64,000 bases of DNA, taken from Mucilaginibacter aurantiaciroseus. GTDB lineage: Bacteria; Bacteroidota; Bacteroidia; Sphingobacteriales; Sphingobacteriaceae. A program made the translations under genes and the position numbers. Below are positions 35,659 through 45,289 of the stretch, piece by piece (the stretch's first letter is position 1; every line of letters begins with the position of its first letter). Below the pieces are notes generated by a model that ran no database searches, was not told where the DNA came from, and saw only the letters and a program-made list of their open reading frames with translations. The stretch is taken from NCBI RefSeq assembly GCF_024055595.1, contig NZ_JAMXOF010000001.1, positions 868,001 to 932,000 on the forward strand, given 5' to 3'.

Positions 35659-37125
35659 CTATAATTCGGCTTTTGGGGTAGCGGTGTTATCACTTTTAAC
35701 TTCGCAGGCATAACCAAATAAGCATCTTTCCTTAATTATCGCGGCAACCTCGGCGGGTACAAATTGCTCCCAGCCATCGGCACCCTCTTTTATCAATTGT
35801 AAAACTTTATCGGTTTGCAGGTTAAGGTTGCTTTTGTTATAGTTTTTAATATCCTCTATCTTATTATTCGCTATCAGGTATTGGTAAAGGTCTATTAGGT
35901 GCGGGGGCAGGGTAAATTTCTCGCTGTTCCAGATCTGCCCATCGCGCAGGGTAGGATATATAAACACCTTTACCTTACGGCTAAACAGCGTGGCGAACGA
36001 CTCTAAAATACCCCCTGGCAGGTTCTGGTAATGTTCCTCCGTAAAAATGTACTCCAAGTTAGGATATCCCAATACCACACCCATTTTTAGCTTGGTAATT
36101 TTCGATAGATAAGCTACCAGCTTATAATATTCGTGGAAGTTGGAGATCAACACATTTTGCCCAAGCGAGCAAAGGATATCCACCCGGTCAAGAAAATCTT
36201 TCTCATCAATGTCGGCATTCTCATCAGCGTCGCGTTCCTTTAGGGATTGCAGGGTAAGCTCGGTGATTACCACAACACTATCCTTGTCTACATCCGGCTC
36301 ATCTAAAAACTGCTCTACACCGGTTTTTAGCATATCTATATGCACGTTAATAACCGGCCTGAAACGCCCGCGAACCACCACAATATGCTTTTTATAAAGC
36401 ACTTCACTCGGTTGCCTGTTCTTACCATTCGGGCCAAATAGTGCTGCATCCGAGAATCCGTATTTTACCAAATAAAGGCTCATTAAACGGTTATCTACCT
36501 TGGTAAATTCAGGACCCTCAAAATGGATCATATCTACCTGGATGCGGTCTTTCGACAGGTCATCCATCAACGAGAGCAAAAAGCTAAGGGGTTGTTTATA
36601 ATAGTTAAAACAAGCATAAATGAGGTTAACGCCCAATACACCCACGGCCTGCTGCTGTAGGTTGTTATTGTTATCCAAGAGTTTTACGTGCAATAGTACG
36701 TCCTGATATTTGCCATTTGGTTCTAGCTGGAAACGCACGCCCATCCAGCCGTGGCCGTCGTTCGTTTTAAAGTAATTGAGGGCCGAAAATGTGTCAGAAA
36801 AGGCGAAAAAAGTGGTATTATGACCGCGCTGTTCTACAAGGCGTTCTATTAATAAATCATACTCTTTCTCTAGCATGGCTAAAAGCCTTTGCTCTGTTAC
36901 ATAACGCTTTACCTGTTGCGTGCCGTATATGGCATCAGAAAAGGTCATATCATAAGCCGACATGGTTTTGGCGATGGTGCCTGATGATGCACCGGCCTTA
37001 AAAAAGTTAGCTGCTACATCCTGGCCTGCACCAATTTCGGCAAAGGAACCGTAAATAGCAGGGTCGAGGTTTATGGCAAGCGCTTTTTGTTTTGTACCGA
37101 GGTCTTTATTATGATTGATATCCAT
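35659..37125 (-). CDS. Large conserved cytoplasmic protein of unknown function
   Basis: 488 residues, no signal peptide or membrane helix, no motif I can assign. Striking conserved-looking stretches are INLDPAIYGSFAEIGAGQDV near the N-terminus, TMSAYDMTFSDAIYG, and a C-terminal ERCLFGYACEVK. I recall proteins of this type in many Bacteroidota carrying inconsistent labels (for instance a nucleotide adenylyltransferase), so I do not transfer a function. It is monocistronic and converges with the PUL. Confidence 0.6.
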   Translation of the reverse strand: MDINHNKDLGTKQKALAINLDPAIYGSFAEIGAGQDVAANFFKAGASSGTIAKTMSAYDMTFSDAIYGTQQVKRYVTEQRLLAMLEKEYDLLIERLVEQRGHNTTFFAFSDTFSALNYFKTNDGHGWMGVRFQLEPNGKYQDVLLHVKLLDNNNNLQQQAVGVLGVNLIYACFNYYKQPLSFLLSLMDDLSKDRIQVDMIHFEGPEFTKVDNRLMSLYLVKYGFSDAALFGPNGKNRQPSEVLYKKHIVVVRGRFRPVINVHIDMLKTGVEQFLDEPDVDKDSVVVITELTLQSLKERDADENADIDEKDFLDRVDILCSLGQNVLISNFHEYYKLVAYLSKITKLKMGVVLGYPNLEYIFTEEHYQNLPGGILESFATLFSRKVKVFIYPTLRDGQIWNSEKFTLPPHLIDLYQYLIANNKIEDIKNYNKSNLNLQTDKVLQLIKEGADGWEQFVPAEVAAIIKERCLFGYACEVKSDNTATPKAEL

Positions 37126-37323
37126 GCGCCGGGGAGGTTAAGTATGAACAATGTGTAAACCACTGCAAAAATACGTTTTTATAGCGATAACAGCTGCGTT
37201 ATATATAAACTTAACATTGGGAGAGGTTTTTCATTAGTAGATTATTAAAAAGGTTCCACTGTAAAAAGCATCAAAAATTAGTAGCTTTGGCTTAATCATT
37301 AACACTTATAAAGCTATTATAAC

Positions 37324-37791
37324 ATGCAGGAAGCATCGCCGTTAAACCAGGTTGCCGAATTTCATAAAACGTTTAAACACCCGGTTCTTGATGAGCCAAC
37401 TATACCATCACAAGCCCGCTGCGACCTGCGCGTTGCCCTTTTGGCCGAAGAGGTAAGGGAACTACAGGAAGCCATTGCCGACAACAACCTGGTTGAAATT
37501 GCCGATGCTCTTTGCGATATTCAATACGTACTGGCAGGTGCCATACTGGAGTTTGGCCTTGGTGATAAATTTAAATCCCTGTTTGATGAGGTGCACCGCT
37601 CAAACATGAGCAAAGCCTGCAATACCATCGAAGAAGCAAATGAAACCATTGCACATTACTTGAAGAAAGACGGAAGCGAAGCACATTACAAGGAGGAAGA
37701 AGAGAAATTTTTAGTGTTCCGCACGGCGGATAATAAAACACTAAAGTCTATCAATTATTCTCCTGCGGATTTGAAGGGGCTATTGTTGTAA
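37324..37791 (+). CDS. MazG-like/HisE-fold nucleoside triphosphate pyrophosphohydrolase
   Basis: 155 residues of all-alpha NTP pyrophosphohydrolase fold (PRA-PH/MazG superfamily). The metal-binding pattern ExxE ... ExxD is visible in LAEEVRELQEAIADNNLVEIADALCDIQYV. These enzymes cleave NTPs or dNTPs to the monophosphate and pyrophosphate and can clean up non-canonical nucleotides. A -7-like element TAGCTTTG at 37282-37289 lies 34 bp upstream of the start. It is followed by a bidirectional-looking hairpin terminator. Confidence 0.85.
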   Translation: MQEASPLNQVAEFHKTFKHPVLDEPTIPSQARCDLRVALLAEEVRELQEAIADNNLVEIADALCDIQYVLAGAILEFGLGDKFKSLFDEVHRSNMSKACNTIEEANETIAHYLKKDGSEAHYKEEEEKFLVFRTADNKTLKSINYSPADLKGLLL

Positions 37792-37811
37792 TTCCCAATA
37801 ACTAATAGTTG

Positions 37812-37846
37812 AAAAAGCTTTTCAGCGTCAAACTGAAAGGCTTTTT
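37812..37846. terminator. Bidirectional terminator between the pyrophosphohydrolase and PPC lipoprotein genes
   Basis: AAAAAGC-TTTTCAG pairs with CTGAAAGGCTTTTT across a 7-base loop (13 of 14 pairs) with A-runs and T-runs on both sides. It lies between two convergent genes and can stop transcription from either side. Confidence 0.75.
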
Positions 37847-37866
37847 GATTGCAATAAAGTTAGATT

Positions 37867-38724
37867 TTATTTTGTCACGGTTATGATAACCTGCGAATCG
37901 AAATCTGAATTATAGCCGTAAAGCGCCACATACCACGTGCCGGATGACGGGTTAATGATGGTAACCGAACGGTCATTGCGGTTTACACCTATCTCGTGAT
38001 AGTCGGCTGTCCATGCGTATTTGGGTTGGTAGGTTGGCGGCACAGGGCCTTCAACAAAAGGTGCCGAACCTTTGCGAACAAACAGGTCGGCCAGGTTACG
38101 GTAATTGTTATTTTTTTCAGTCGTGCGGATCTTCATGCTTTTGTAGCCGGACGGTAGCGTGAAAGAGAAACCTGCAGTTTTATAAGCCTTGCCCGAAACG
38201 TCCTTATCAACCAAAGTTGATGAAGTGCCTGTTCCGGTACCGCTACCGGTCCCGGTTCCTGTGCCCGACCCTGAACTGCTTGTCGCAATAGTGCCATTTA
38301 CGCGCACAACAGGCTCATTTGCCTGAATGGATATTTTTAGCGTGTTAGAAGAGTTTTTATTGGTGAAAAATGACTTTGATATAGTGCCGCTATAATTAAT
38401 TGTAGTGGGCGTCCATGCCGAACCTGATAAGGTGAATTTTTTGCGGCGGAAAGAATAGGGGATTGATTGCGGCAGATCTATCTGGATACTCGAGGTACTC
38501 ATCAACTTATTGTTTAACACCACCTGGTCTACATAGTTTTCGAGGTTACTGGTCCTGTCAAGGTCTTCGGTTATTGCGTTTACCGATAACAGTTCGGTAA
38601 TGGCGTCATCAACCGCATCGTCTATAGCATCAGATAGTTCTCCTGCTTTTTTGCATGATGCACTGCATACCATCATGAAAAGAAATGCAGCCGCGATAAT
38701 TTTTTTAGGTAGTGCTTTCATCAT
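37867..38724 (-). CDS. Lipoprotein with Gly-Ser-Thr linker and PPC (bacterial pre-peptidase C-terminal) domain
   Basis: About 285 residues from the ATG at 38724. Lipoprotein signal (FLFMMVCSASCKK, lipidated Cys), an unassigned N-terminal domain with RVNGT, a low-complexity linker of Gly/Ser/Thr repeats (about 187-205), then a PPC domain: LADLFVRKGSAP and SGTWYVALYGY are the family signature strands. PPC domains occur on secreted proteases and other enzymes and help in binding or secretion. The frame runs further upstream to 38949, but that portion covers a palindrome and is not coding. Function beyond surface display is unknown. Confidence 0.7.
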   Translation of the reverse strand: MMKALPKKIIAAAFLFMMVCSASCKKAGELSDAIDDAVDDAITELLSVNAITEDLDRTSNLENYVDQVVLNNKLMSTSSIQIDLPQSIPYSFRRKKFTLSGSAWTPTTINYSGTISKSFFTNKNSSNTLKISIQANEPVVRVNGTIATSSSGSGTGTGTGSGTGTGTSSTLVDKDVSGKAYKTAGFSFTLPSGYKSMKIRTTEKNNNYRNLADLFVRKGSAPFVEGPVPPTYQPKYAWTADYHEIGVNRNDRSVTIINPSSGTWYVALYGYNSDFDSQVIITVTK

Positions 38725-38860
38725 ATAGTTTTGTTTGAACTCAAAAGTATTTTTTGATACCTGTGCCCACAATACCCATAAGTAGGTATTTATTTTTATA
38801 TATCTAATAATGAGATATATAAATTTATTATTTAAGATTTTTAATATGCGAATTACAATA

Positions 38861-38912
38861 TTTATAAACCAAAAGCCTTTCAACTGAACTTGAAAGGCTT
38901 TTGGTTTATAAA
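38861..38912. repeat. Perfect inverted repeat with 23-bp arms
   Basis: The left arm 38861-38883 (TTTATAAACCAAAAGCC and on) is the exact reverse complement of the right arm 38890-38912, with the 6-base loop CTGAAC. It lies between two minus-strand genes, directly downstream of the porin-like pseudogene. It is longer than needed for a terminator; its core AAAAGCCTTTCA is the same stem found at 37812. Confidence 0.75.
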
Positions 38913-38932
38913 CATATGTTTGAGGCTTTAGC

Positions 38933-39259
38933 CTATAACGAATACCCAAAAGTTATATAAAATATCCGTTTTTTAATTTTAACATCGTTTTGTTCTGGTA
39001 AAACATTCGTAAATCCATAACCCGCACTTAACTGAAAGCCACTGTTAAAGGCAAAGCCAGCCATTGCATTAATACCATAATCCATCCGTTTAAGATCATC
39101 AAAATTATCGCCAATGGTATAATTAATGTTTTTCCCGGGCTGTTTTACGCCCTACTGTGGATGTACTTTTAACATTTTCCGACATCAGATAACCGGCGTA
39201 AGGGCCCCCGCCAAAGAATAATTTGCCATGAGGGATACTAATAGAATTGCTTTTTTCAT
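38933..39259 (-). pseudogene. Truncated outer membrane beta-barrel protein pseudogene
   Basis: From ATG at 39259 the frame starts like a signal peptide (MKKAILLVSLM), then a frame switch gives FFGGGPYAGYLMSENV and a second one gives MDYGINAMAGFAFNSGFQLS and IFYITFGYSL before the stop at 38933. This is the C-terminal half of a porin/PorT-like beta-barrel with a deletion after the signal sequence and two frameshifts. No longer functional. Confidence 0.6.
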
Positions 39260-39344
39260 GTTTAAGGTTTGAGATGTTTAAACTAAATATTTAGTAAATT
39301 GTTGCGACAATAAAAAGGTTTCGTTATAAATAGTTATCATGGTT

Positions 39345-39358
39345 GTTAAGGCCTTAAC
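39345..39358. promoter_or_regulatory. 14-bp perfect palindrome upstream of the TonB receptor
   Basis: GTTAAGGCCTTAAC lies 104 bp before the receptor start. It may be an operator; no regulator is encoded next to it. Confidence 0.35.
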
Positions 39359-39461
39359 CTGAACTTAAACTAATAACTATGTAAGTTTAACATTGAGCAA
39401 ACCCGCCGTTAATATTACTCCTACACTTTTGCGCTTAATTAAAACTCATAAACGATTAAGC

Positions 39462-42400
39462 ATGAAAAAACAATTCCTCAAAAAAGTATGGCTTGCTTGC
39501 CTTTTTAGTTTGCTGTTTGCAACAGCGGCTATGGCACAAACCAATTTGGCCGGTATATCCGGTAAAGTATCTGATGCAAGTGGTGCATTGTTGCCAAATG
39601 CAACCATTACCGTTAAAAACGAATCTACCGGCTTTACAATTAAAGCTACATCTAATTCAAAAGGAACATTTTTACTGAAAGAGCTTCCATTAGGTTCGCC
39701 TTACAGTATTACTGTAGAAGCAATGGGCCTGGCTACGCAAAAGCAAACTGGTTATTCATTAAACCAGGGCGACCTGCTGCAGGTTTCGTTTGCGATGGAG
39801 CAAAAAGTACAGGAGCTTAACGCTGTTGAGATCAAAGCACCATCAACCCGTAATAAAATTGAGAACATTGGTTCTGCCACTGCTGTAACCGCTAATGATA
39901 TTGCGAAGTTACCGGTTAACGGCCGTAACTTTACCTCTCTGGCAGATCTGTCGCCATTGAGCGCGGGTAGTAGCTTAAGCGGCCAGCTGGCATCGGCAAC
40001 TAACTATACCATTGATGGTATGGCAGCAAGGAGTACAATCTCCGGTGGCCAGCCAACAGGAGCTTACTCTATCTCGTTAGAGGCAGTTAGGGAGTTCCAG
40101 GTGGTTACCAACCAGTATGATGTTACTTATGGTAATGCAGGTGGCGGTACTATAAGTTCGGTAACCAAATCTGGTACCAACGTGCTTTCCGGAAGTGCAT
40201 TTACATATGCACGTGCCAACTGGTTATCAAGCAAGTATGGCTTAAATGGTTTAAAACGTAACCAAACTTTTTCTACCTACCAATACGGTTTCTCGTTAGG
40301 TGGGCCTATCGTAAAAGATAAAGCGCAGTTTTTTATCGCTTGGGATCATCAGGCAGATTCAAGGCCGTTATACATTGCCAGCATCCAATCGGCAGATGAC
40401 GAAAAACGTTATAATGTAACCCAGGCTACTTTAGATAACTATTTAACCATCGCCAGAAATAAATATGGTGTGGCAAGCTCGCCTCAGTTTGGCCAGTTTG
40501 ATAAATTTAAGAATACACACGCAGGTTTCGCCCGTATCGACTGGCAGATAAACTCTAAGAACTTGTTCACCATACGTGATAACTTTATTTACGATCTGGA
40601 CAACCAGTCTGATGGTGATAATACCGCTATTAATATTTACGAGGTGTACAGCACACGTAAAAGTTTAAACAACAGCGTAATGGCATCGTTACGTAGTATC
40701 CTGAGCCCTAATTTAACAAACGAGTTGAAAATTCAGCATTACTGGGAATACAATAAAATGTTTGCGAACAGCCAGTTGCCTGAAGATAATATCCCGCGTG
40801 CTATTGTGCAAAATATCCCGTCTGTTGCGGCTGATGGTTCTACCTACACAACTGCTATACAGTTAGGCGGCCAGCGTTACGGAGGCGATTATTTCAATAA
40901 TAACGTTGCCCAGCTAACAGATAACGTTTACTGGACTAAAGGAAAATACAACTTCACCTTTGGTGGTGGCTTAACTTTCACCAACCAAAACTCCATTTAT
41001 GGTAGCGAAATAAACGGCCGTTTTTACTTTACCGGTTTAACAAATTTCAATAATCTTACCCCGTATCGTTATGCAAGAGATATCTACACATCATCAGACA
41101 GGAATATAAAATTCAACATACTTGCGCCAAACTTATACGCACAGGTACAAACCACCTTGTTTCCGGGTTTTGACCTTACAGCGGGTATCCGTGCAGATTA
41201 CACCACTTACCTGGACCAGGCAAACTTTAACCAGGTTGTTTACAATACGCTTGGTTTAAATACATCTAACAAACTGGCAACCTTCCAGGTGCAGCCAAGG
41301 GTACAGGCCACATGGGATGTAGGCCAGGATGGTAAAGACATTATCCGTTTAGGTGGTGGTATTTTAGGTTCGGCGTTAAACCCGTATTCTATGATCAACA
41401 ACATGTTGTTTGATGGTTCGCACATTGTAGGTGTAGATATTACCAACGCGGCTTTAGTACCAACGCCAAACTTCCCGGGGTACCGAAACAATCCGTCAAC
41501 GGCACCGGGTTTAGATCTGCTAAACAACCCTGCAATAGCAAAACTGGCAACTATTAACATGAATGGTAAAGATGCCAAAGTACCGGTTGTGTACAAAGCG
41601 AACGTATCGTACTCGCACTTTTTCGCTCAAAACTTTAGGATTACCGCAAGCGGATATTTAAGCTTAGGCCGTAACAACTACACCTACCTTGATAAAAACA
41701 TGGTAGACCAACCATTCTTCCGCCTTGCGGCTGAGGACAATAGAGGTGTATATGTGCCTGCAAGTACCATCAACGCCACAAACGGTACAGTTGACTGGAC
41801 ACAAGGCAGAAAAACCACTCAGGTTGGCCGTGTGTTAGAACTGGAAAGCGTTGGTAAAGTAAACCAAATGGCATTTGTTTTTGATGCCGATTATAAGTAT
41901 TATAAACAAGGGGAAATTTCGGTATCGTACACCTGGAACCAAACTAAAGATAATACTTCTTACAATGGTAACGTAGCTAACACCGCTACGCTGGTACAAT
42001 ACGTAAAAGATGATCCACGTAACCTTGGTGGCATGAGCTATTCTGGTAACCAGTTCAGGAGCAAAATTGTAGCTTACGGTAGCTCACCAACATTCTACGG
42101 TATTAGCGCTGGTGTTAGGTTCTCGGGCTTAAGCGGTACACGTTACTCATTATTTGTTAACGGAAACGTTAACGGCGACTTTGTAGCAAGTAATGATCTT
42201 GCTTACATCTATGATCCTAACGCTTCATCAACACCGCAGTACTTAAAAGATGGTATCAATGCGGTATTGAACAACCCTAAAGTTGAAAAAGGTATGAAAG
42301 AATACATCCGTAACAGTTTTGGTAAAGTTGCCGAGCGTAACGGTGGTATTAACCCTTTCTATGGTGTGGTTGATCTAAGGCTGATCAAGAAGCTGGCGAT

Positions 42401-42629
42401 TGCTAAGAAACAATACGTTGAGTTATCAGTGGATTTGTTTAACGTAACAAATTTACTTAACAGAAACTGGGGTGTGAACCATAACCTTGGTGCAACTTCT
42501 ATTTACAACATTAAAAGCTTTGATACCGCTAAGCAACAGTATGTATATAGCGTTAATACCAATGCCGGTGTATCAAACTTAAGCGGTAATCCTTATCAGT
42601 TCCAGTTAGGGTTACGTTACGGATTTTAA
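39462..42629 (+). CDS. Oar-like TonB-dependent receptor with carboxypeptidase-regulatory domain
   Basis: About 1055 residues from ATG 39462 (an upstream frame extension to 39393 is not needed). Signal peptide ending in TAAMAQ, a CarboxypepD_reg domain (GISGKVSDASGALLPNATIT), a TonB plug (GRNFTSLADLSPLSAGSSLS) and a large barrel ending in QLGLRYGF. This is the Oar-type receptor class without an STN domain. The next gene is a phosphodiesterase/nucleotide pyrophosphatase only 10 bp away, as commonly seen; the pair may import a phosphorylated nutrient freed by the phosphodiesterase (inference). Confidence 0.9.
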   Translation: MKKQFLKKVWLACLFSLLFATAAMAQTNLAGISGKVSDASGALLPNATITVKNESTGFTIKATSNSKGTFLLKELPLGSPYSITVEAMGLATQKQTGYSLNQGDLLQVSFAMEQKVQELNAVEIKAPSTRNKIENIGSATAVTANDIAKLPVNGRNFTSLADLSPLSAGSSLSGQLASATNYTIDGMAARSTISGGQPTGAYSISLEAVREFQVVTNQYDVTYGNAGGGTISSVTKSGTNVLSGSAFTYARANWLSSKYGLNGLKRNQTFSTYQYGFSLGGPIVKDKAQFFIAWDHQADSRPLYIASIQSADDEKRYNVTQATLDNYLTIARNKYGVASSPQFGQFDKFKNTHAGFARIDWQINSKNLFTIRDNFIYDLDNQSDGDNTAINIYEVYSTRKSLNNSVMASLRSILSPNLTNELKIQHYWEYNKMFANSQLPEDNIPRAIVQNIPSVAADGSTYTTAIQLGGQRYGGDYFNNNVAQLTDNVYWTKGKYNFTFGGGLTFTNQNSIYGSEINGRFYFTGLTNFNNLTPYRYARDIYTSSDRNIKFNILAPNLYAQVQTTLFPGFDLTAGIRADYTTYLDQANFNQVVYNTLGLNTSNKLATFQVQPRVQATWDVGQDGKDIIRLGGGILGSALNPYSMINNMLFDGSHIVGVDITNAALVPTPNFPGYRNNPSTAPGLDLLNNPAIAKLATINMNGKDAKVPVVYKANVSYSHFFAQNFRITASGYLSLGRNNYTYLDKNMVDQPFFRLAAEDNRGVYVPASTINATNGTVDWTQGRKTTQVGRVLELESVGKVNQMAFVFDADYKYYKQGEISVSYTWNQTKDNTSYNGNVANTATLVQYVKDDPRNLGGMSYSGNQFRSKIVAYGSSPTFYGISAGVRFSGLSGTRYSLFVNGNVNGDFVASNDLAYIYDPNASSTPQYLKDGINAVLNNPKVEKGMKEYIRNSFGKVAERNGGINPFYGVVDLRLIKKLAIAKKQYVELSVDLFNVTNLLNRNWGVNHNLGATSIYNIKSFDTAKQQYVYSVNTNAGVSNLSGNPYQFQLGLRYGF

Positions 42630-42639
42630 TTTCACAAAT

Positions 42640-44004
42640 ATGAAAATAAACATATACTGTACACTAATAGCGCTTGTCGCAATATTGGGCCTTAAACAAA
42701 GTGCCAAAGCACAAGCCCCTGCGGCCAAATACGTGATACTGGTAACGGTAGATGGCTTTAGGCCCGAGTTTTACCTGGATAGCATTAATTACGCTATGCC
42801 TACTGTAAGGGAATTAATGAAGAACGGCGTTGCAGCACAAGGGTTAAACCCTGTGTTCCCGTCGGTAACTTACCCGAATCATACCACCATGATAACGGGG
42901 GTTACCCCGGCAAAACACGGTATTTACTACAATACACCGTTTGAGGCCGAAGGAGCAACAGGTAAATGGTACTGGGATTATAGTTTGATAAAATCGCCAA
43001 CCCTTTGGGATGCTATGCACAAGGCGGGTAAAACTACAGCTTGCGTACGCTGGCCGGTTACAGTCAACGCTCCGATAGATTACAGGATCCCGGAATACTG
43101 GAACTATAAAAACATAAGCGATGCAAGGGAATACACAGCTGCTGGTACCCAACCTTTAATCTTATGGAAAGAGGTACAGGATAATGCAACAGGTTTATTG
43201 GAAGCAAACGACTTTAACGCGAACAACGATGAGCTGATACAAGATGAAAATGCGGCCCGTATTGCAGGTTATATCATTAAAAAATATAAGCCAAACTTCA
43301 CAGCACTTCATCTTGCCTGTACTGACCATTATGAACACGAAAACGGCCGCGACCACTACATGGTAAAAGCATCGGTAGCAGGGGCAGACAGGGCTATCAA
43401 AACTTTAGTAGAAGCTGTTAACCGCGCTAAAATTGCAGATAGCACGCTAATAATCATCCTGGGTGATCACGGTTTCGAGAATATATATCGCAGCTTTAAC
43501 CCAAATGTACTGTTGAAGCAAGCCGGTTTAATTATCGATGTGAAAACAGGTAACTGGAAAGCGCAGTTCCATTCATCGGGTGGTTCAACATTCCTGCAAT
43601 TGAAAGATAAGAACGATAAGGCTACATTAAGCAAAGTGACCGCTATTTTAGCACAACAGCCGGATTCTATTAAACAATACTACCAGGTAATAAATAAAGC
43701 CGGCCTTGATAAAGTTGGCGCCGACCCTAACGTGCAGCTTGCACTTAGCGGCTTAAATGGTACTACCATAGGTAATGGCACCGAAACCTTAACCCAAAAG
43801 TTTAACAAGGTGAAAGGCACCCACGGCTTTTACCCGGATCACAAACAGATCCAAACAGGTTTTGTAGCCTTCGGCCCCGGCCTTAAAAAAGGAACAGTTA
43901 TACCGGTGATGAACATGGTGGATATTGCCCCATTCATCTGCAAGTTAACAGGTGTAACCCTGCCTGCAACCGATGGTACGGTTTATCCGGAAATGTTTCA
44001 GTAA
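42640..44004 (+). CDS. Secreted type I phosphodiesterase/nucleotide pyrophosphatase (alkaline phosphatase superfamily)
   Basis: 454 residues with a signal peptide ending at SAKAQA. The metal and nucleophile positions of the family are all visible: Asp in VTVDGFRPEF, catalytic Thr in PSVTYPNHTTM, Asp/His in LACTDHYEHENG, the DHGF pair in ILGDHGF and the last His in KGTHGFYPD. The family hydrolyses phosphodiester or pyrophosphate bonds of nucleotides or phospholipids. It follows the TonB receptor by 10 bp and ends at a good terminator. Confidence 0.9.
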   Translation: MKINIYCTLIALVAILGLKQSAKAQAPAAKYVILVTVDGFRPEFYLDSINYAMPTVRELMKNGVAAQGLNPVFPSVTYPNHTTMITGVTPAKHGIYYNTPFEAEGATGKWYWDYSLIKSPTLWDAMHKAGKTTACVRWPVTVNAPIDYRIPEYWNYKNISDAREYTAAGTQPLILWKEVQDNATGLLEANDFNANNDELIQDENAARIAGYIIKKYKPNFTALHLACTDHYEHENGRDHYMVKASVAGADRAIKTLVEAVNRAKIADSTLIIILGDHGFENIYRSFNPNVLLKQAGLIIDVKTGNWKAQFHSSGGSTFLQLKDKNDKATLSKVTAILAQQPDSIKQYYQVINKAGLDKVGADPNVQLALSGLNGTTIGNGTETLTQKFNKVKGTHGFYPDHKQIQTGFVAFGPGLKKGTVIPVMNMVDIAPFICKLTGVTLPATDGTVYPEMFQ

Positions 44005-44020
44005 ATCATAGAACATGATT

Positions 44021-44056
44021 AAAAAAGTCCCTAAACAATAGTATAGGGACTTTTTT
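44021..44056 (+). terminator. Terminator of the receptor/phosphodiesterase operon
   Basis: AAAAAAGTCCCTA, an 8-base loop region and TAGGGACTTTTTT form a strong A-T flanked stem with a T-run, 17 bp after the stop. Confidence 0.85.
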
Positions 44057-44095
44057 AATTTCTTGTGAACCTTAGCATACAGTTTCCAATCTTAA

Positions 44096-45289
44096 TTAAC
44101 TTTTACTATAATTTGGCAGGGTAAACTCATCTTTTTTTTCCTGGTTTCCTTTGAATGTTTTCACAAAACGCTGAAAAAAGTTACTTGCTATTATCCCGGC
44201 TATAGTGTTTAATACCTTAACTCCCCATTTAGATTTTGGATGGACTATCCATGGCGCACCGGGTGGCAGATTCTGCACTAACTTTACATACGGCCTGAGT
44301 TTCGTTTCGAACGCTTCAAACGCCTTTGAATGATCTGTATTTTGCGATAACTCGCCTGCCAATATATAAGCACCTATTATAGCAAGCGATGTACCCATCC
44401 CACTGATGGGTGTAGGACAATAAGCAGCATCGCCTATCATGGCCAACCTGCCTTTTGACCATCTTGGTGCAATAACCTGGCTTACAGCGTCAAAATAAAA
44501 ATCATCACTATCTGCTATGCCCCGGCTTAACCTCGGCGCTTCCCAGCCTGCATCTGATAGTTTTTTAGTTAAAAATTTTTTCTGCTCTGCACGCGACAGC
44601 TTTTGATAATTTTTTTCCGGAGATAAAAAGCTGAAAGAAGCCCGTGTTGTTCCCTCGTTGTCGGGACGCAACATTATTACCCTTGATCCCGCGGCATTGT
44701 ACCATCTGGCCCAATTTGTATCCGTTTGTGTTTTAGGTATGGTTAAGTAAACATTGTATATACCTATATATTTCAAATCGGCTTCGTTACCGAACATCAA
44801 TTCTCTTGTTTTAGAGCGTACCCCATCAGCGGCGATAACCAAGTCAAATTTTGCTTGTAGTCCGTCGCTGTAAATAACGGTTACCTCATCACTCGTTTCA
44901 TTCAACGCGGTTATGTATTTACCAAAAAGGTACTGCACATCATTTTTGGTATGGTTATATAAAATGTTAACCAAATCACCTCTGATGATCTCCATCTCGC
45001 CGGTAAAGCTGTCTGCACCGCTGGCCGGGAAAGAGGCGCGGACATTATTTTTGTCATCGATAAACTGGATACCTAACTCTCCGGTATTGGCAGCCAGTAT
45101 TTCATTTGCGACGCCCATTTTTTCTGCCACTTTAATTGCCGCATCTCTTACATCAATATTTTGGCCGCCTAACCGAAGTTCGGCCGACCGTTCAACAATA
45201 GTTACATCAAAGCCATACTTATTTAGCCAAAAAGCTAATGTGGGGCCGGCTATACTTGCGCCGGATATCAATACTTTTTTTGATTGCAT
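44096..45289 (-). CDS. FAD-dependent monooxygenase (TetX/PHBH-like)
   Basis: 397 residues. The Rossmann start is VLISGASIAGPTLAFWLNKY with an acidic end of strand 2 (VER), the DG motif VIAADGVRSKTRE and the second FAD motif RLAMIGDAAYCPTPISGMG are all present. It belongs to the class A flavoprotein monooxygenases that include TetX. It probably hydroxylates a small aromatic or polyketide compound; tetracycline inactivation cannot be inferred from motifs alone. It is monocistronic, facing away from the VIT1 gene. Confidence 0.85.
   Translation of the reverse strand: MQSKKVLISGASIAGPTLAFWLNKYGFDVTIVERSAELRLGGQNIDVRDAAIKVAEKMGVANEILAANTGELGIQFIDDKNNVRASFPASGADSFTGEMEIIRGDLVNILYNHTKNDVQYLFGKYITALNETSDEVTVIYSDGLQAKFDLVIAADGVRSKTRELMFGNEADLKYIGIYNVYLTIPKTQTDTNWARWYNAAGSRVIMLRPDNEGTTRASFSFLSPEKNYQKLSRAEQKKFLTKKLSDAGWEAPRLSRGIADSDDFYFDAVSQVIAPRWSKGRLAMIGDAAYCPTPISGMGTSLAIIGAYILAGELSQNTDHSKAFEAFETKLRPYVKLVQNLPPGAPWIVHPKSKWGVKVLNTIAGIIASNFFQRFVKTFKGNQEKKDEFTLPNYSKS

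Noticed and set aside
35659..37125. Naming the 488-residue protein as an adenylyltransferase or receptor
   Set aside because: No nucleotidyltransferase or TonB signature is visible; such labels seem transferred by error.
37867..38949. Start of the PPC lipoprotein at 38949
   Set aside because: The extension covers a 23-bp-arm palindrome and lacks a signal peptide; the ATG at 38724 gives a proper lipoprotein signal.
44096..45289. Tetracycline-resistance gene tet(X)
   Set aside because: Only general class A monooxygenase motifs are seen; substrate cannot be inferred and no mobile context exists here.
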